NCBI RefSeq assembly: GCF_014202425.1
Contig: NZ_JACHGT010000010.1
Location: 62,001-126,000, forward strand
Origin: Phytomonospora endophytica
Lineage (GTDB): Bacteria > Actinomycetota > Actinomycetes > Mycobacteriales > Micromonosporaceae
Reading direction: 5' to 3'
DNA length: 64,000 nucleotides
A program made the position numbers and the translations under genes. Below are positions 7,469 to 20,245 of this stretch, in pieces (position 1 is the first letter of the stretch; each line of letters begins with the position of its first letter). The notes under the pieces are model-generated. The model saw only the letters and a program-made list of their open reading frames with translations, ran no database searches and had not been told where the DNA came from.

Positions 7469-8650
7469 TCAGCCGCGGGGACCCAGTCGCAGCGAACCGA
7501 AGAAGCCCCGGATGTCGGCGACCAGTTCCGCCGGCACCTCCATCGCCGCGAAGTGCCCGCCGCGCTCGAAAGGAGTCCAGCGCACCATGTTGTTGCTCCG
7601 GTCGGCGATGTGCCGCAGCGGGATGAAGTTGTCGTGCGGCAGCACCGCCAGGGCCGTCGGCGCCGACGACGGCAGGTACATCGGGCCGCCGTAGTCGGTG
7701 TGCGCCCGCTCGTAGTAGACGCGCCCTGAGGAGCCCCCGGTGCCGGTAAGCCAGTAGAGCATCACATTGGTGAGCAGGTGATCGCGGTCGAGGGCGATGC
7801 CCGGATCGCTCCACTCGGCGAACTTCTCCGCGATCCACGCCAGCTGCCCGACCGGCGAGTCGGCCAGCGCGTACGACAGTGTCTGCGGCCGGCTGGCCTG
7901 CAGCACGGCGTAGCCCACCCGCTCGCGGTCCCATTCCTCCTGCCGCGCCCACGACGCCAGTGTCGCCGCCCGTTCCACCGGATCCAGACCCGCCAGTTCC
8001 TCCTCGGTCGGCTCGGCCGCCGCCGACGCCCCGGGAAGCAGATTCAGATGCACGCCGATGATCTGCTCGGGGCGGGTCCGCCCGATCTCACGGGCGATCG
8101 CCGCGCCCCAGTCGCCGCCCTGGGTTCCGTAACGCCCGTAGCCGAGCCGCCGCATGAGCTCGCCGAAGGCGGCCCCGACCCGCCGGAACTCCCAGCCGGG
8201 CTCGGTGGTGGGACCCGACAGCGTGAACCCCGGGATGCTCGGCAGCACCAGGTGGAAGGCGTCGGCCGGGTCGCCGCCGTGGCGGCGCGGATCGGTCAGC
8301 GGACCGGCGACCTCGGTGAACTCCACGATGGACCCGGGCCAGCCGTGCGTCATGATCAACGGCGTCGCGTCCGGCTCGGGCGAACGAATGTGCGCGAAGT
8401 GCACGGTGGCGCCGTCGATCACGGTCGTGAACTGCGGCCACTCGTTGAGCGCCGCCTCGGCGGCCCGCCAGTCGTAGTCGTGGCGCCAGTACCCGACCAG
8501 CTCCCGCAGATACCCGAGCGGGACGCCGTAGGCCCATCCGACACCGGGCAGCTCATCGGGCCACCGGGTCAGGTCGAGCCGCACGTTCAGGTCGTCCAGG
8601 TCCTTCTGCGGAACCTGAACACGGAAGGGAAGGATCTCGTCGCCGGCCAT
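7469..8650 (-). CDS. Epoxide hydrolase family protein (EHN domain, alpha/beta hydrolase)
   Basis: A 393-residue soluble enzyme with the N-terminal epoxide-hydrolase-specific region (RVQVPQKDLDDLNVRL, DLTRWP) followed by an alpha/beta hydrolase core. The oxyanion motif HGWPG is at 102-106. The nucleophilic aspartate is Asp180 in GTQGGDWGA and the catalytic histidine is His365 in ERGGHFAAMEVP. Tyrosines in the cap (GRVYYERAH) could polarise the epoxide. It would open epoxides by the two-step Asp-ester mechanism. Its physiological substrate is unknown. The ATG at 8650 is preferred over a GTG three codons upstream. The PadR gene ends 49 bases upstream on the same strand and may regulate or be co-transcribed with it. 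Confidence 0.85.
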   Translation of the reverse strand: MAGDEILPFRVQVPQKDLDDLNVRLDLTRWPDELPGVGWAYGVPLGYLRELVGYWRHDYDWRAAEAALNEWPQFTTVIDGATVHFAHIRSPEPDATPLIMTHGWPGSIVEFTEVAGPLTDPRRHGGDPADAFHLVLPSIPGFTLSGPTTEPGWEFRRVGAAFGELMRRLGYGRYGTQGGDWGAAIAREIGRTRPEQIIGVHLNLLPGASAAAEPTEEELAGLDPVERAATLASWARQEEWDRERVGYAVLQASRPQTLSYALADSPVGQLAWIAEKFAEWSDPGIALDRDHLLTNVMLYWLTGTGGSSGRVYYERAHTDYGGPMYLPSSAPTALAVLPHDNFIPLRHIADRSNNMVRWTPFERGGHFAAMEVPAELVADIRGFFGSLRLGPRG

Positions 8651-8699
8651 GTGGATCACTCTGCTCGCCGATCACCGCGAGCCCGGCGGTGGGGCCCGT

Positions 8700-9230
8700 T
8701 CACTCCTCGCCGAGCTCGTCGAGGGCCCTGGTGAGCCACGCGATCCAGAAGGACTCCAGCTCGGTCCCGGCACGCAGGACCTGCCGCTGGAGCAGCTCCG
8801 CCTCGGTCCGCGCGCCCGCCCCGAAGTCACGCCGGTCGATCGCCTCGTACTCGGCGAGCTGCCGCCGGTGCAGGTCGAGATGACGCCGGAGCTCGGCCCG
8901 CAGGCCCGCCGAACCGACCACCGCGGCCGCCCTCAGCCGCAGCATCAGCGGCTCGCGGATCGCTTTGGGGTCCTGGCGTTCGGCCACCCACTCCCGCAGC
9001 GCCCCCCGCCCGGCGGGCAGCACCTCGTACTCCTTGCGGCTCCCGCGGCTCGGCGGCTGCGGGACCGCGCGGATCAGTGACGCGCCCTCCAGCCGGCTCA
9101 GTTCGCGATAGATCTGCTGATGCGTCGCCGACCAGAAGAAGCCGATCGACCGGTCGAAGCGGCGCGTCAGTTCCAGACCCGAGGAGGGTTTCTCCAGCAG
9201 GGCCGTGAGGATCGCGTGCGGCAGCGACAT
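8700..9230 (-). CDS. PadR-family transcriptional regulator
   Basis: A 176-residue regulator with a PadR winged helix at about residues 3-75 (HAILTALLEKPSSGLELTRR, then WSATHQQIYRELSRLEGASL and the wing SRGSRKEYEVLPAG). A helical C-terminal dimerisation domain (about 90-176) follows. PadR proteins generally repress detoxification or catabolic genes and let go on binding a small aromatic or hydrophobic ligand. Neighbours on the same strand are the epoxide hydrolase downstream and the dienoyl-CoA reductase upstream (nine bases away), either of which could be a target. Confidence 0.85.
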   Translation of the reverse strand: MSLPHAILTALLEKPSSGLELTRRFDRSIGFFWSATHQQIYRELSRLEGASLIRAVPQPPSRGSRKEYEVLPAGRGALREWVAERQDPKAIREPLMLRLRAAAVVGSAGLRAELRRHLDLHRRQLAEYEAIDRRDFGAGARTEAELLQRQVLRAGTELESFWIAWLTRALDELGEE

Positions 9231-9239
9231 GCGCCCAGA

Positions 9240-12117
<2,878 letters not shown>

Positions 12118-12121
12118 GACC

Positions 12122-13504
12122 TCACCCCGCCCGCGCCAGGTTCAGCACCCACAGCGTCCCCTGCGGACCTTCGACGGCGGCCGCGCCGGCGTCGGTGTAG
12201 TCGCAGGCCAGCATGTTCTCGCGGTGGCCGGTGCTGTCCATCCACGCCCCGACGGCGCCGCCCGGTTCGGCCGAACCGAGGTAGATGTTCTCGGCCCAGC
12301 CGCTCCAGGCGTACCCGGCGGTGCTCATCCGCTCACCGGCGTCGGAGCCGTCGGAGCCGGTGTGGTCGAAGAAGCCGTGCTCGGCCATGTCCTCGGCGTG
12401 GGCCAGGGCCGCCTCGTCCAGGCGCGGATCGGCGTCAAGGGCGGCGCAGCCGGCCCGAGCCCGTTCGGCGTTGATACCGGCGATGAGTGCGACCCCAGGC
12501 GCTTCCGGCGGCGGTGAGGTCCGGTCGGCCTCGGCGGGCGCGGTCGCCGACGGGCTCGCCGACGAGGTGGACGGCTCCGTCGGTGGCGGCGCGGAGACCG
12601 GGTCCTCCGGCGGCTGGATCAGGACGAGCGCGAGGACACCGGCCGCGACGACCCCGGCCGCGACCGACGGCCACAGCCACCGCGGCCGGGGCAGGGGAGT
12701 GGCGCCGGGGACCGCCGAGGCCGGGTCGGCGGAGAACCCCGGAGGCGGCACGACCATCGCCATGCCCGCGAGCAGCCCCTCCGCCGGAGCGAGGTCGGCG
12801 CCGGACCGCGCGCACTTCCGGCAGTCCCGGACGTGCCGCCCCAGGCGCTTGCGCCACAACGGCGACGGCCGCCCGTCCCACGTGACCACGGCTGCGGTCA
12901 GGTCCTCGCAGCGCCAGGTCGCCGACAGCGCGCGCACGATCTGGCGCGCGACGTCGAGCTGCGCCTTCATCCGCTGGACCCGGACGGCGGCGTGCGGCGG
13001 CGTCAGGTCGAGCGCGGCGGCCAGCTCCCCACGGGTCAGGTGCCCGGCGCTCTCCTGCCACCACAGGGCGAGCAGGTCCCGGTCGCCGTCGTCGAGCCAG
13101 CGCGTCGCCTCGGCGATCTCGCGTCGCTGGCCCGACAGGCCGAGCCGCAGGATCGCGAGGTCCACGAAGTCGCCGCCGGGGTCCGGCACGGAGGTCACGT
13201 CGTCGCCGGCGGGCAGTGGCGCGCGGAGCGAGTGCGACCACCTGCGGCGCACCTCGTTCATCGCGATCGCGATCAGCCAGGACCGGAAACTCGCCGCGTC
13301 GCGCAGCCCGCCGAGTCCGTCGAGGGCCTTGAGCATCGTCTCCTGCACGACGTCGTCGACGTCGGGATGCCCGTTGAGGGCGCGCCCGACGACGTTGTAG
13401 ACCAGCGGCAGACAGGCGGCGACGAGCCGCTCGCGCGCCCGGAGGTCGCCCGAGCGGGCGGCCATGACGGTCGCGATGCTCGCGGTGTGATCGCTGCGGT
13501 CCAT
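12122..13504 (-). CDS. ECF sigma factor fused to a zinc-finger anti-sigma segment, a membrane helix and an extracellular CAP domain
   Basis: One 460-residue polypeptide combines sigma region 2 (about 22-95, with DVDDVVQETMLKALDGL and FRSWLIAIAMNEVRRRW), region 4 (about 135-190) and a zinc-finger anti-sigma-like segment. In that segment Cys199, His224, Cys228 and Cys231 give the H-x3-C-x2-C pattern. A membrane helix (about 276-296), a Pro/Ser/Thr-rich linker (298-335) and an extracellular CAP domain (336-460) follow. It thus looks like sigma factor, anti-sigma and sensor in one chain. Release would need proteolysis or a conformational change; this is inference. ECF groups with C-terminal extracellular extensions are known (I recall ECF53), but the CAP output is unusual. 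The start codon has only a weak AGGG before it. Confidence 0.85.
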   Translation of the reverse strand: MDRSDHTASIATVMAARSGDLRARERLVAACLPLVYNVVGRALNGHPDVDDVVQETMLKALDGLGGLRDAASFRSWLIAIAMNEVRRRWSHSLRAPLPAGDDVTSVPDPGGDFVDLAILRLGLSGQRREIAEATRWLDDGDRDLLALWWQESAGHLTRGELAAALDLTPPHAAVRVQRMKAQLDVARQIVRALSATWRCEDLTAAVVTWDGRPSPLWRKRLGRHVRDCRKCARSGADLAPAEGLLAGMAMVVPPPGFSADPASAVPGATPLPRPRWLWPSVAAGVVAAGVLALVLIQPPEDPVSAPPPTEPSTSSASPSATAPAEADRTSPPPEAPGVALIAGINAERARAGCAALDADPRLDEAALAHAEDMAEHGFFDHTGSDGSDAGERMSTAGYAWSGWAENIYLGSAEPGGAVGAWMDSTGHRENMLACDYTDAGAAAVEGPQGTLWVLNLARAG

Positions 13505-13698
13505 CCCTGTCCAGTCCTCGATGTGTCCCGACCGTGGGGAGACCCGTGCCGGTCACGTCGATAACGAAAACCTTCGATCGGATTCTGAACCGTCGCGGGG
13601 TAGGGCGATAGCCGGGGACGTCACAGGCCGCGCCCGGCGCGGAGATAACCTGAAACGGTCCCGGGACTTCCACGACCTAGACGGGGGTGCGACCGGCC

Positions 13699-14736
13699 AT
13701 GACGGCGCCGAAAAGCCCGGTCCGCCCTGCGGTGATGACCGACGTCGCCAAGCTCGCCGGGGTCTCCCACCAGACCGTGTCGCGGGTCCTCAACGGCAGC
13801 TCCAAGGTCCGCGCCGAGACGCGCGAGCGGGTGCTGCGGGCCGTCGACGCCCTCGACTACCGCCCGAACGCCATGGCGCGCGGGCTGGCCAGCCGCCGCT
13901 CGAAGATCCTCGGCGTGATCGGTTTCGACACCATCCTGCACGGCCCGGCCTCGACCCTGCTCGGCATCGAGCGGGCCGCCCGGACGGCCGGGTACGGCGT
14001 CAGCATCGTCACCGTCGAGCAGGTGGACCGCATCAGCGTCGCCAACGCCGCCGAGACCCTGTCCCGGCAGGGCGTCGACGGTGTCATCGTTATCGCGCCC
14101 CAGCTGGCGGCGGCCTCGGCGCTGCGCCACTTCCCGGCCGGGATGGTCGCCGTCGCCGTCGAGGCGGGCCAGGACAGCGGCCTGCCCTCGGCGTCGGTCG
14201 ACCAGATCGCCGGGGCACGGCTGGCCGTCGAGCACCTCCTCGGTCTCGGCCACCGCACGGTCTGGCACATCGCCGGGCCGGGCAACTGGCTGGAGGCCCG
14301 CGACCGGATCGAGGGCTGGCGCAGGACCCTCAACGCCGCCGGGATCGCCGCGCCCGAGCCCGTCGACGGCGACTGGAGCGCCCGCTCGGGCTACCGCGCC
14401 GGACTCGAACTGGCCGGGAGGCCCGGCGTCACCGCCGTCTTCGCCGCCAACGACCACATGGCCCTCGGCCTGCTGCGGGCCCTGCACGAGCGCGGGATCC
14501 GCGTCCCGGCCGACATCAGCGTCGTCGGCTTCGACGACATCCCCGAGGCCGCGTACCTGTTCCCGCCGCTGACCACGGTCCGGCAGGACTTCGACGAGGT
14601 CGGCCGCCGCAGCATGGCGGCCCTGCTGAGCCTCCTCGACGAGCGCGAGGAGGAGTGCGAGGCCGCCGCCGAGCCGATCCAGCCGACCCTCGTCGTGCGT
14701 GACAGCACGGCGGCCCCGCCCGCGTCCACGAAGTGA
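13699..14736 (+). CDS. LacI-family transcriptional regulator (paralogue of the arabinose-operon repressor)
   Basis: A 345-residue LacI repressor: DNA-binding helix-turn-helix and hinge at about 12-60 (MTDVAKLAGVSHQTVSRVLN, YRPNAMARGLASRRS), then a periplasmic-binding-protein-like effector domain. It shares long matching blocks with the LacI protein at 22563-23618 (GDW.A.SGY, SVVGFDD.PE.AY, PPLTTVRQDF), so the two are paralogues enclosing the arabinose operon. It converges on mmsB. The ATG at 13699 matches the usual LacI N-terminus; a GTG four codons upstream is possible. The effector is probably a pentose or arabino-oligosaccharide, by context only. Confidence 0.83.
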   Translation: MTAPKSPVRPAVMTDVAKLAGVSHQTVSRVLNGSSKVRAETRERVLRAVDALDYRPNAMARGLASRRSKILGVIGFDTILHGPASTLLGIERAARTAGYGVSIVTVEQVDRISVANAAETLSRQGVDGVIVIAPQLAAASALRHFPAGMVAVAVEAGQDSGLPSASVDQIAGARLAVEHLLGLGHRTVWHIAGPGNWLEARDRIEGWRRTLNAAGIAAPEPVDGDWSARSGYRAGLELAGRPGVTAVFAANDHMALGLLRALHERGIRVPADISVVGFDDIPEAAYLFPPLTTVRQDFDEVGRRSMAALLSLLDEREEECEAAAEPIQPTLVVRDSTAAPPASTK

Positions 14737-14767
14737 CGGCGGGGCGCCTCGCACCCTCCCCGAGCCT

Positions 14768-16075
14768 TCAGTTCTTCGCCTTGCGCTTGTTGTAGACGTC
14801 GAAGGCGACGGCCGCCAGCAGCACCAGTCCCTTGATGATCTGCTGCCAGTCGCTCTCGACGCCGATCATCGACATGCCGTTGTTCATCACGCCCATGACC
14901 AGCGCTCCGACGATCGCGCCGACGACCGTACCGATCCCGCCCGAGGCCGAGGCGCCGCCGACGAAGGCGGCGGCGATGGCGTCGAGCTCGAAGTTGACGC
15001 CCGCCTTCGGGGTCGCCGCCGAGAGCCGCGCGGCGAAGATCATGCCGGCGAGCGCGGCGAGCGCGCCCATGTTGACGAAGACCCAGAAGGTGTTCTTCTT
15101 CGTCTTGACCCCCGACAGCAGCGCGGCCTTCTCGTTGCCGCCGACGGCGTAGATCCGGCGCCCGGCGACCGAGCGGTTCATCATGAAGGAATAGGCCGCG
15201 ATCAGCGCGATCAGGATGAGGCCCACGACGGGGACGCCCTGGTAGGAGGCCAGGACGTAACCGAACAGCATGACGACCAGCCCGAGCGCGACGAGCTTGG
15301 CGACGAACAGCGAGCGCGGTCCGGCGGGCAGCCCGTAGGACCGCCGTCCCTGCCGGGCGCGCAGCTCCGTCCACACCAGCAGCGCCACGGCAGCGACGCC
15401 GAGCACGAGCGTCAGCGTGTGCAACGGCCCGACCTTGAGTTGCACGGTGAAGTCACTGATCCCGACGAACTGCACACCCTGGACGTTGCCCAGGTCGGGC
15501 AGGAAACCGGCGGCGATGTCGCGGAACGCGTCGGGGAACGGCCCGATCGACTGCCCTTCGAGCAGCAGCTGCGCCAGGCCGCGGAACAGCAGCATCCCGG
15601 CCAGCGTGACGATGAAGGCGGGGATCTTGACGTAGGCGATCCAGTAGCCCTGCCACGCGCCGATCAGCGCGCCCAGCGCGATGCCGGCGACCAGCACGAG
15701 CCGCCAGTCCCAGTGCCAGTCCACGATCAGGATCCCGGCGATGGCGCCGACCAGCGCGGCGACCGAACCGACCGAGAGGTCGATGTGGCCGTTGATGATG
15801 ACCAGCATCATCCCGATGGCCAGCACCAGGATGTAGCCGTTCTGCTGGATCACCTGGGTGACGTTGAGCGGGGTGAGCAGCTTGCCCGAGCTGAGCACGG
15901 CGAACAGGACCGTGATCAGCACGAGCGCGACGATCATGCCGTACTGGCGGACGTTGCTGCGCAGCGTCTTGCGCAGGGTCTCGGCGACGCCGGTGCGGGC
16001 ATCGGCGACCTTCTCGGTGATCTGCTCGGGAGGGGTGTCGTCGTCGCCCTTGGAGAGCTTGTCGAGGAGCGTCAC
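14768..16075 (-). CDS. mmsB: Sugar ABC transporter permease, MmsB/GguB type
   Basis: A 435-residue integral membrane protein of the CUT2 (BPD_transp_2) class with around ten to twelve hydrophobic helices. It shows the conserved stretches [40 protein letters not shown] and [20 protein letters not shown]. The length above 400 and the extra insert around residues 200-260 are typical of the MmsB/GguB/XylH branch that works with ChvE-like binding proteins for arabinose, xylose and galactose. It starts with GTG and overlaps the ATPase stop (GTGA at 16072-16075), so it is translationally coupled. It is the last gene of the arabinose operon. Confidence 0.9.
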   Translation of the reverse strand: MTLLDKLSKGDDDTPPEQITEKVADARTGVAETLRKTLRSNVRQYGMIVALVLITVLFAVLSSGKLLTPLNVTQVIQQNGYILVLAIGMMLVIINGHIDLSVGSVAALVGAIAGILIVDWHWDWRLVLVAGIALGALIGAWQGYWIAYVKIPAFIVTLAGMLLFRGLAQLLLEGQSIGPFPDAFRDIAAGFLPDLGNVQGVQFVGISDFTVQLKVGPLHTLTLVLGVAAVALLVWTELRARQGRRSYGLPAGPRSLFVAKLVALGLVVMLFGYVLASYQGVPVVGLILIALIAAYSFMMNRSVAGRRIYAVGGNEKAALLSGVKTKKNTFWVFVNMGALAALAGMIFAARLSAATPKAGVNFELDAIAAAFVGGASASGGIGTVVGAIVGALVMGVMNNGMSMIGVESDWQQIIKGLVLLAAVAFDVYNKRKAKN

Positions 16076-17622
16076 GGCGCCACCGTCCCGGCGGGCGTCG
16101 CGCTGTCGGTCATCAATCTCATCACGGCCTCCTGAGTGGCCTCTCGACGTGGCAGTTCACCGGTTACGCGGCCCTGGTTCATCGCGTAGACGCGGTCGCA
16201 CAGGCCGAGCAGTTCGGGTAGTTCCGAGGAGATGACCAGCACGCCCCTGCCCTCGGCGGCGAGCTGGTGGACGATTCCGTAGATCTCGTACTTGGCGCCG
16301 ACGTCGATGCCGCGCGTCGGCTCGTCGAGGATCAGCAGCTCGGGCTCGGTGAAGATCCACTTCCCGAGCACGACCTTCTGCTGATTCCCACCGGAGAGGT
16401 TGCCGGTCTTCTGGAACACCGTGGGCGTCTTGACCCGCAGCCGCTCGCGCAGCCGCTCGGACTCCACGACCTCCCGGTCGAGGTCGATGACCCCGCGTTT
16501 CGACACCCGCCGCAGGGCCGCGAGGGTCGTGTTGCGGCGGATGTCCTCATCGAGGAGCAGCCCGAACTGCTTGCGATCCTCGGTGACGTAGGCGATCCCG
16601 GCGTCGATGGCCTCACTGACCGTGCGCAGCCGCAGCGCGCGGCCGTTCATCCGGACCTCGCCGCCCACATACGACCCGTAGGAGCGGCCGAAGACGCTCA
16701 TCGCCAGTTCGGTGCGCCCGGCGCCCATCAGCCCGGCGATCCCGACGATCTCGCCGCGCCGGACGGTCACAGACGCGTCCTTCACGACACGGCGGCCCGC
16801 CACCGTCGGATGGTCGACGGTCCAGCCCTCGACCTCGAAGAGGAGCTCGCCGATCTCGGGTTCGCGCGGCGGGAAACGGTGGTCGAGGTCGCGGCCGACC
16901 ATGCCCTTGATGATCCGGTCCTCGTCGACGGCGCCGGAGCCAGCATCGAGCGTCTCGATGGTGCGGCCGTCGCGCAGGATGGTGATCCGGTCGGCGACGG
17001 CGGTGACCTCGTTGAGCTTGTGTGAGATCAGGATCGAGGTGATGCCCTGGTCGCGCAGGGCGCGCAGCAGCGCGAGCAGGCCCGCGCTGTCGGCCTCGTT
17101 GAGCGCGGCGGTCGGCTCGTCGAGGATCAGCAGCCGGACCTCCTTGGACAGCGCCTTGGCGATCTCCACCAGCTGCTGCTTGCCGACACCGATCCCCGAG
17201 ACGGGCGCCTCGGGATCCTCGACGAGACCGACGGCGGCCATCAGCCGCATCGCCTGCCGGTTCGTCTCGCGCCAGTCCACCAGGCCGCGCCCGCCGCGTT
17301 CGTTGCCGAGGAAGATGTTCTCCGCGATCGACAGCTGCGGGACCAGCGCCAGTTCCTGGTGGATGATGACGATCCCGGCGGCCTCGCTCTGCCGGATGTC
17401 CTTGAAGGCCGCCGGACGCCCGTCGACGACGATCTCACCGGTGTAGGAACCGTGCGGGTACACACCGGAGAGGACTTTCATCAAGGTGGACTTGCCGGCG
17501 CCGTTCTCGCCGATCAGGGCGTGGATCTCGCCGCGCCGGACCCGCAGGTCGACGTGGTCGAGGGCCTTGACGCCGGGGAACTCCTTGCCGATCGCGCGCA
17601 TGTCGAGGATGTGGTCGTCCAT
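16072..17622 (-). CDS. mmsA: Sugar ABC transporter ATP-binding protein, MmsA/GguA type (two ATPase domains)
   Basis: A 516-residue tandem ATPase of the CUT2 class. Domain 1 has Walker [10 protein letters not shown], signature SGIGVGKQQ and Walker [11 protein letters not shown]. Domain 2 has the degenerate P-loop GLMGAGRTE usual in this family, signature LSGGNQQK and [10 protein letters not shown]. It energises uptake through MmsB with ChvE as binding protein. ATG 17622 is taken as the start with GGGTGA five bases ahead; an in-frame GTG at 17631 is the alternative. A stable hairpin lies between its start and the chvE stop, which should lower its expression relative to the binding protein. Confidence 0.92.
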   Translation of the reverse strand: MDDHILDMRAIGKEFPGVKALDHVDLRVRRGEIHALIGENGAGKSTLMKVLSGVYPHGSYTGEIVVDGRPAAFKDIRQSEAAGIVIIHQELALVPQLSIAENIFLGNERGGRGLVDWRETNRQAMRLMAAVGLVEDPEAPVSGIGVGKQQLVEIAKALSKEVRLLILDEPTAALNEADSAGLLALLRALRDQGITSILISHKLNEVTAVADRITILRDGRTIETLDAGSGAVDEDRIIKGMVGRDLDHRFPPREPEIGELLFEVEGWTVDHPTVAGRRVVKDASVTVRRGEIVGIAGLMGAGRTELAMSVFGRSYGSYVGGEVRMNGRALRLRTVSEAIDAGIAYVTEDRKQFGLLLDEDIRRNTTLAALRRVSKRGVIDLDREVVESERLRERLRVKTPTVFQKTGNLSGGNQQKVVLGKWIFTEPELLILDEPTRGIDVGAKYEIYGIVHQLAAEGRGVLVISSELPELLGLCDRVYAMNQGRVTGELPRREATQEAVMRLMTDSATPAGTVAP

Positions 17623-17647
17623 CGCGGTCACCCGCCTTTCCCGCCGG

Positions 17648-17685
17648 GCCGCGGCGGCCCCGGAGAGAGGGAGGGCCGCCGCGGC
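17648..17685 (-). promoter_or_regulatory. Intercistronic stem-loop between chvE and mmsA
   Basis: A perfect 13-bp GC stem (17648-17660 with 17673-17685) and a 12-base loop sits in the 68-base gap after chvE. No T run follows, so it is more likely an mRNA-stabilising or partial attenuation element than a full terminator. Such hairpins commonly make the binding protein more abundant than the membrane parts. Confidence 0.6.
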
Positions 17686-17690
17686 GTCCT

Positions 17691-18803
17691 TCAGCCCGTG
17701 AGCTGTGCTTCGGTGTAGAAGCCGGTGTCGACCAGGGCCTGCTTGTAGTTGTCCTTGTCGACCGAGACGGGGTCGAGCTGGTTGGTCGGCACGACCTTCT
17801 TGCCGTTGTCGTAGGAGGTCGTGTCGTTGACGGTGGCGGGCTTGCCGTTGATGGCCGCGTCGGTCATCGTCACCGCGAGCTTGGCCAGTTCCCGGAGGTC
17901 CTTGAAGACCGTCTGCGTCTGCTCGCCGGCGATGATCGACTTGACCGAGGCGAGTTCGGCGTCCTGACCGGTCACGATCGGGAGCTTCTTCGACCCGCTG
18001 CCGTAGCCGACGCTCTTGAGCGCCGAGATGATCCCGATGCTGATCCCGTCGTAGGGCGACAGGACGGCGTCGACGTTCTCACTGGAGTAGTTGGCGCTCA
18101 GCAGCGTCTCCATCCGCGATTGGGCGGTCGCACCGTCCCAGCGCAGCGTGGTGACCTGGTCCATCGCGGTCTGTCCACTGCGGACGACGAGCTTTTTGGA
18201 GTCGAGGTAGGGCTGGAGGACCTGCATGGCGCCGTTGAAGAAGAAGGAGGTGTTGTTGTCGTCGGCCGAACCGGCGAACAGCTCGATGTTGAACGGGCCC
18301 TCGCCGTCGGCGAGCTTCAGCTTCTCCTCGATGTAGGACGCCTGCAGCACACCGACCTTGAGGTTGTCGAAGGTCGCGTAGTAATCGACGTTCTCCGTCT
18401 CGCGGATCAGGCGGTCGTAGGCGATCACCGGGATCTTGGCGTCCTTGGCCTGCTGGAGGACGGCGGTGAAGGACTTGTTGTCCACCGCCGCGATCAGCAG
18501 TGCCTGCACACCCTTGGTGATCATGTTCTCGACCTGCGACACCTGCGTCTCGATGACGTCCTCGGCGAACTGAAGGTCGGTGGTGTAGCCGAGCGCGGTG
18601 AACTCCTTGACGAGGTTGTCGCCGTCGTAGACCCAGCGTTCGGAGGACTTCGTCGGCATCGCGATGCCGATCGTGCCCTTCTTCGGGGCCTCACCGGCGC
18701 CGTCACCGTCGTCGGCGGACTCTACCGAGCAGGCCGACGTGGCCAGCAGTGCGCCGAGCCCGGCGACCCCGGCGAGGAGGCCGCGTCTGTTGATGGTGGT
18801 CAT
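17691..18803 (-). CDS. chvE: Sugar ABC transporter substrate-binding lipoprotein, ChvE type
   Basis: A 370-residue exported binding protein. The N-terminus [20 protein letters not shown] leads to Cys25, giving a lipoprotein signal with a twin arginine that could favour Tat export. The mature part is a type I (Peripla_BP_4) fold with [39 protein letters not shown] and [16 protein letters not shown], characteristic of ChvE/xylose-arabinose binding proteins. The ATG at 18803 follows AAGGAG; a TTG three codons upstream is less likely. It follows araA by 29 bases in the arabinose operon and precedes a hairpin, so arabinose or arabino-oligosaccharides are the likely cargo. Confidence 0.92.
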   Translation of the reverse strand: MTTINRRGLLAGVAGLGALLATSACSVESADDGDGAGEAPKKGTIGIAMPTKSSERWVYDGDNLVKEFTALGYTTDLQFAEDVIETQVSQVENMITKGVQALLIAAVDNKSFTAVLQQAKDAKIPVIAYDRLIRETENVDYYATFDNLKVGVLQASYIEEKLKLADGEGPFNIELFAGSADDNNTSFFFNGAMQVLQPYLDSKKLVVRSGQTAMDQVTTLRWDGATAQSRMETLLSANYSSENVDAVLSPYDGISIGIISALKSVGYGSGSKKLPIVTGQDAELASVKSIIAGEQTQTVFKDLRELAKLAVTMTDAAINGKPATVNDTTSYDNGKKVVPTNQLDPVSVDKDNYKQALVDTGFYTEAQLTG

Positions 18804-18832
18804 GTTCCACAACTCCTTCGTTGCGTCGGTGC

Positions 18833-20230
18833 CTAGACCTGGACGAACTCGATGCCGGCCAGCTCGCAGAAGACCCGCCAGTCGGCGGCGTGGTGACCCA
18901 GGTTCATGACCTGGTGGTGTGGTCCGCCGGCGCGCAGCCAGCCGTCCATGCAGGCCCGCACCCCACTGGCGGGCCGGAACTGCCCGTAGGGCATTTCGAG
19001 GGCCGGGAGCGGCCGTGCGTCGAGGACCTCGCCTTCGGCGACGACGAGCCGGAAACGCTCGCCGCCGAGGGAGACGAGGCAGGCCAGCGTCGCCGGGCCG
19101 GGCCGGTAGCGGAAGAGGAAGGTCGGCGGCTCGGCGAGTTTGCCGATGCCCAGTTCGCGGCGGATCAGCCGGACCGGCTCGTCGGTGCGGGCGACCTTCC
19201 AGTTGCCCTCGCCCATGTGGCTCATGAGGATCGAGTCGGAGGGGAAGTCCATCGCGTACATCTCGGTGAAGTGGCCGTCGCCGAGGAGCCGGTGCCCGGC
19301 GTAGACCATCGCGGCGGCCATGGCGTCGCCTTCGGCGCCGTAGCCGTAGCCCTTGGCCATCAGCGTCGAGGCGGCGGCGAGTGGCAGGCGCGCGAAGCGC
19401 CCGTCCTCGCCGATGGCGTCGAAGTGCGTGGAGTAGGCGCCGTAGCCGCGGTCGACGAGGATCCGCTCGATCGCGATCTGCATGCGGGCGTGGTCCTCGC
19501 GCTCCTCGGCCGTCAGCGCCGGGTCGATGTCGAAACGCTCGTCCTCCCAGGCGATCAGCTCGGCGACCTCGTCCGCCGGGACGTCACCGGTTCCGCGCCA
19601 CAGGTCGCCGGGCGCGACGAAACCGATCTCGGGCCCCAGGGCCCGCAGGAGCGCGTTCTCGTCGACGCGGATGTCGCCCATGTCGTTCATGGCGTAGCCG
19701 AAGACGCCGACCTTGAGCGAGCGCCACGCGGTGACCGCCCGCGCGGCCCGAGCCCATCGCCCGACGCGTTCGGCGAAGGCCGGGGCACGCCAGTCCTCGG
19801 TGATGACGTCGAAGGGCCGGTCGGCGCGGACCATCGCGTTGGCGGTGTCCTGCGCGCCGTGGATGCCCTGGTTGTAGGTCATGTCGGCCATGTCCCAGGC
19901 CGGTGTCACGTGCGGATCGGGCTGGATGTTGGCCAGGCACACCGGGAGCCGGTTCTCGTTGAACAGGCGGGCCACGCGCATCGCCGGGCCGTAGGTGAGC
20001 ATCACGACCAGGACGCCGTCGAGGTCGGCGTTGACGAACTCCCGCATCACCGACTCGGCGTCCGCGCGGCCTTTCACCGGCGCCCCGACCACCCAGTCGG
20101 CGACCTCACCGAGGCGCGCGGCGACGTCGTGGGCGTAACCGTCCTGGCGCTCGGTGATGCCGGGGATCATGTGGTCGTAGAGGGCCTGCGTGATGCCCAG
20201 AATCCCGATGCGCGGTTTCACTTCTGCCAT
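18833..20230 (-). CDS. araA: L-arabinose isomerase (L-fucose/L-arabinose isomerase family)
   Basis: A 465-residue enzyme converting L-arabinose to L-ribulose. The metal-binding positions of AraA can be traced: Glu in [13 protein letters not shown], Glu in HFTEMYAMD, His in [12 protein letters not shown] and His in GGPHHQVMN, together with [11 protein letters not shown] in the N-terminal half. It is somewhat shorter than the 500-residue E. coli enzyme and belongs to the actinobacterial branch of the family. It lies between araD and the chvE transporter genes, 15 bases after araD, with GGAG ahead of the ATG. Context with a kinase and a 4-epimerase makes arabinose the clear substrate over fucose. 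Confidence 0.9.
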   Translation of the reverse strand: MAEVKPRIGILGITQALYDHMIPGITERQDGYAHDVAARLGEVADWVVGAPVKGRADAESVMREFVNADLDGVLVVMLTYGPAMRVARLFNENRLPVCLANIQPDPHVTPAWDMADMTYNQGIHGAQDTANAMVRADRPFDVITEDWRAPAFAERVGRWARAARAVTAWRSLKVGVFGYAMNDMGDIRVDENALLRALGPEIGFVAPGDLWRGTGDVPADEVAELIAWEDERFDIDPALTAEEREDHARMQIAIERILVDRGYGAYSTHFDAIGEDGRFARLPLAAASTLMAKGYGYGAEGDAMAAAMVYAGHRLLGDGHFTEMYAMDFPSDSILMSHMGEGNWKVARTDEPVRLIRRELGIGKLAEPPTFLFRYRPGPATLACLVSLGGERFRLVVAEGEVLDARPLPALEMPYGQFRPASGVRACMDGWLRAGGPHHQVMNLGHHAADWRVFCELAGIEFVQV

Positions 20231-20245
20231 GTCTTCGAGGGCTCC

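Noticed and set aside
13521-14702. 393-codon plus-strand open frame overlapping the LacI gene
   Set aside because: Same strand, different frame; the LacI frame carries the DNA-binding and effector motifs.
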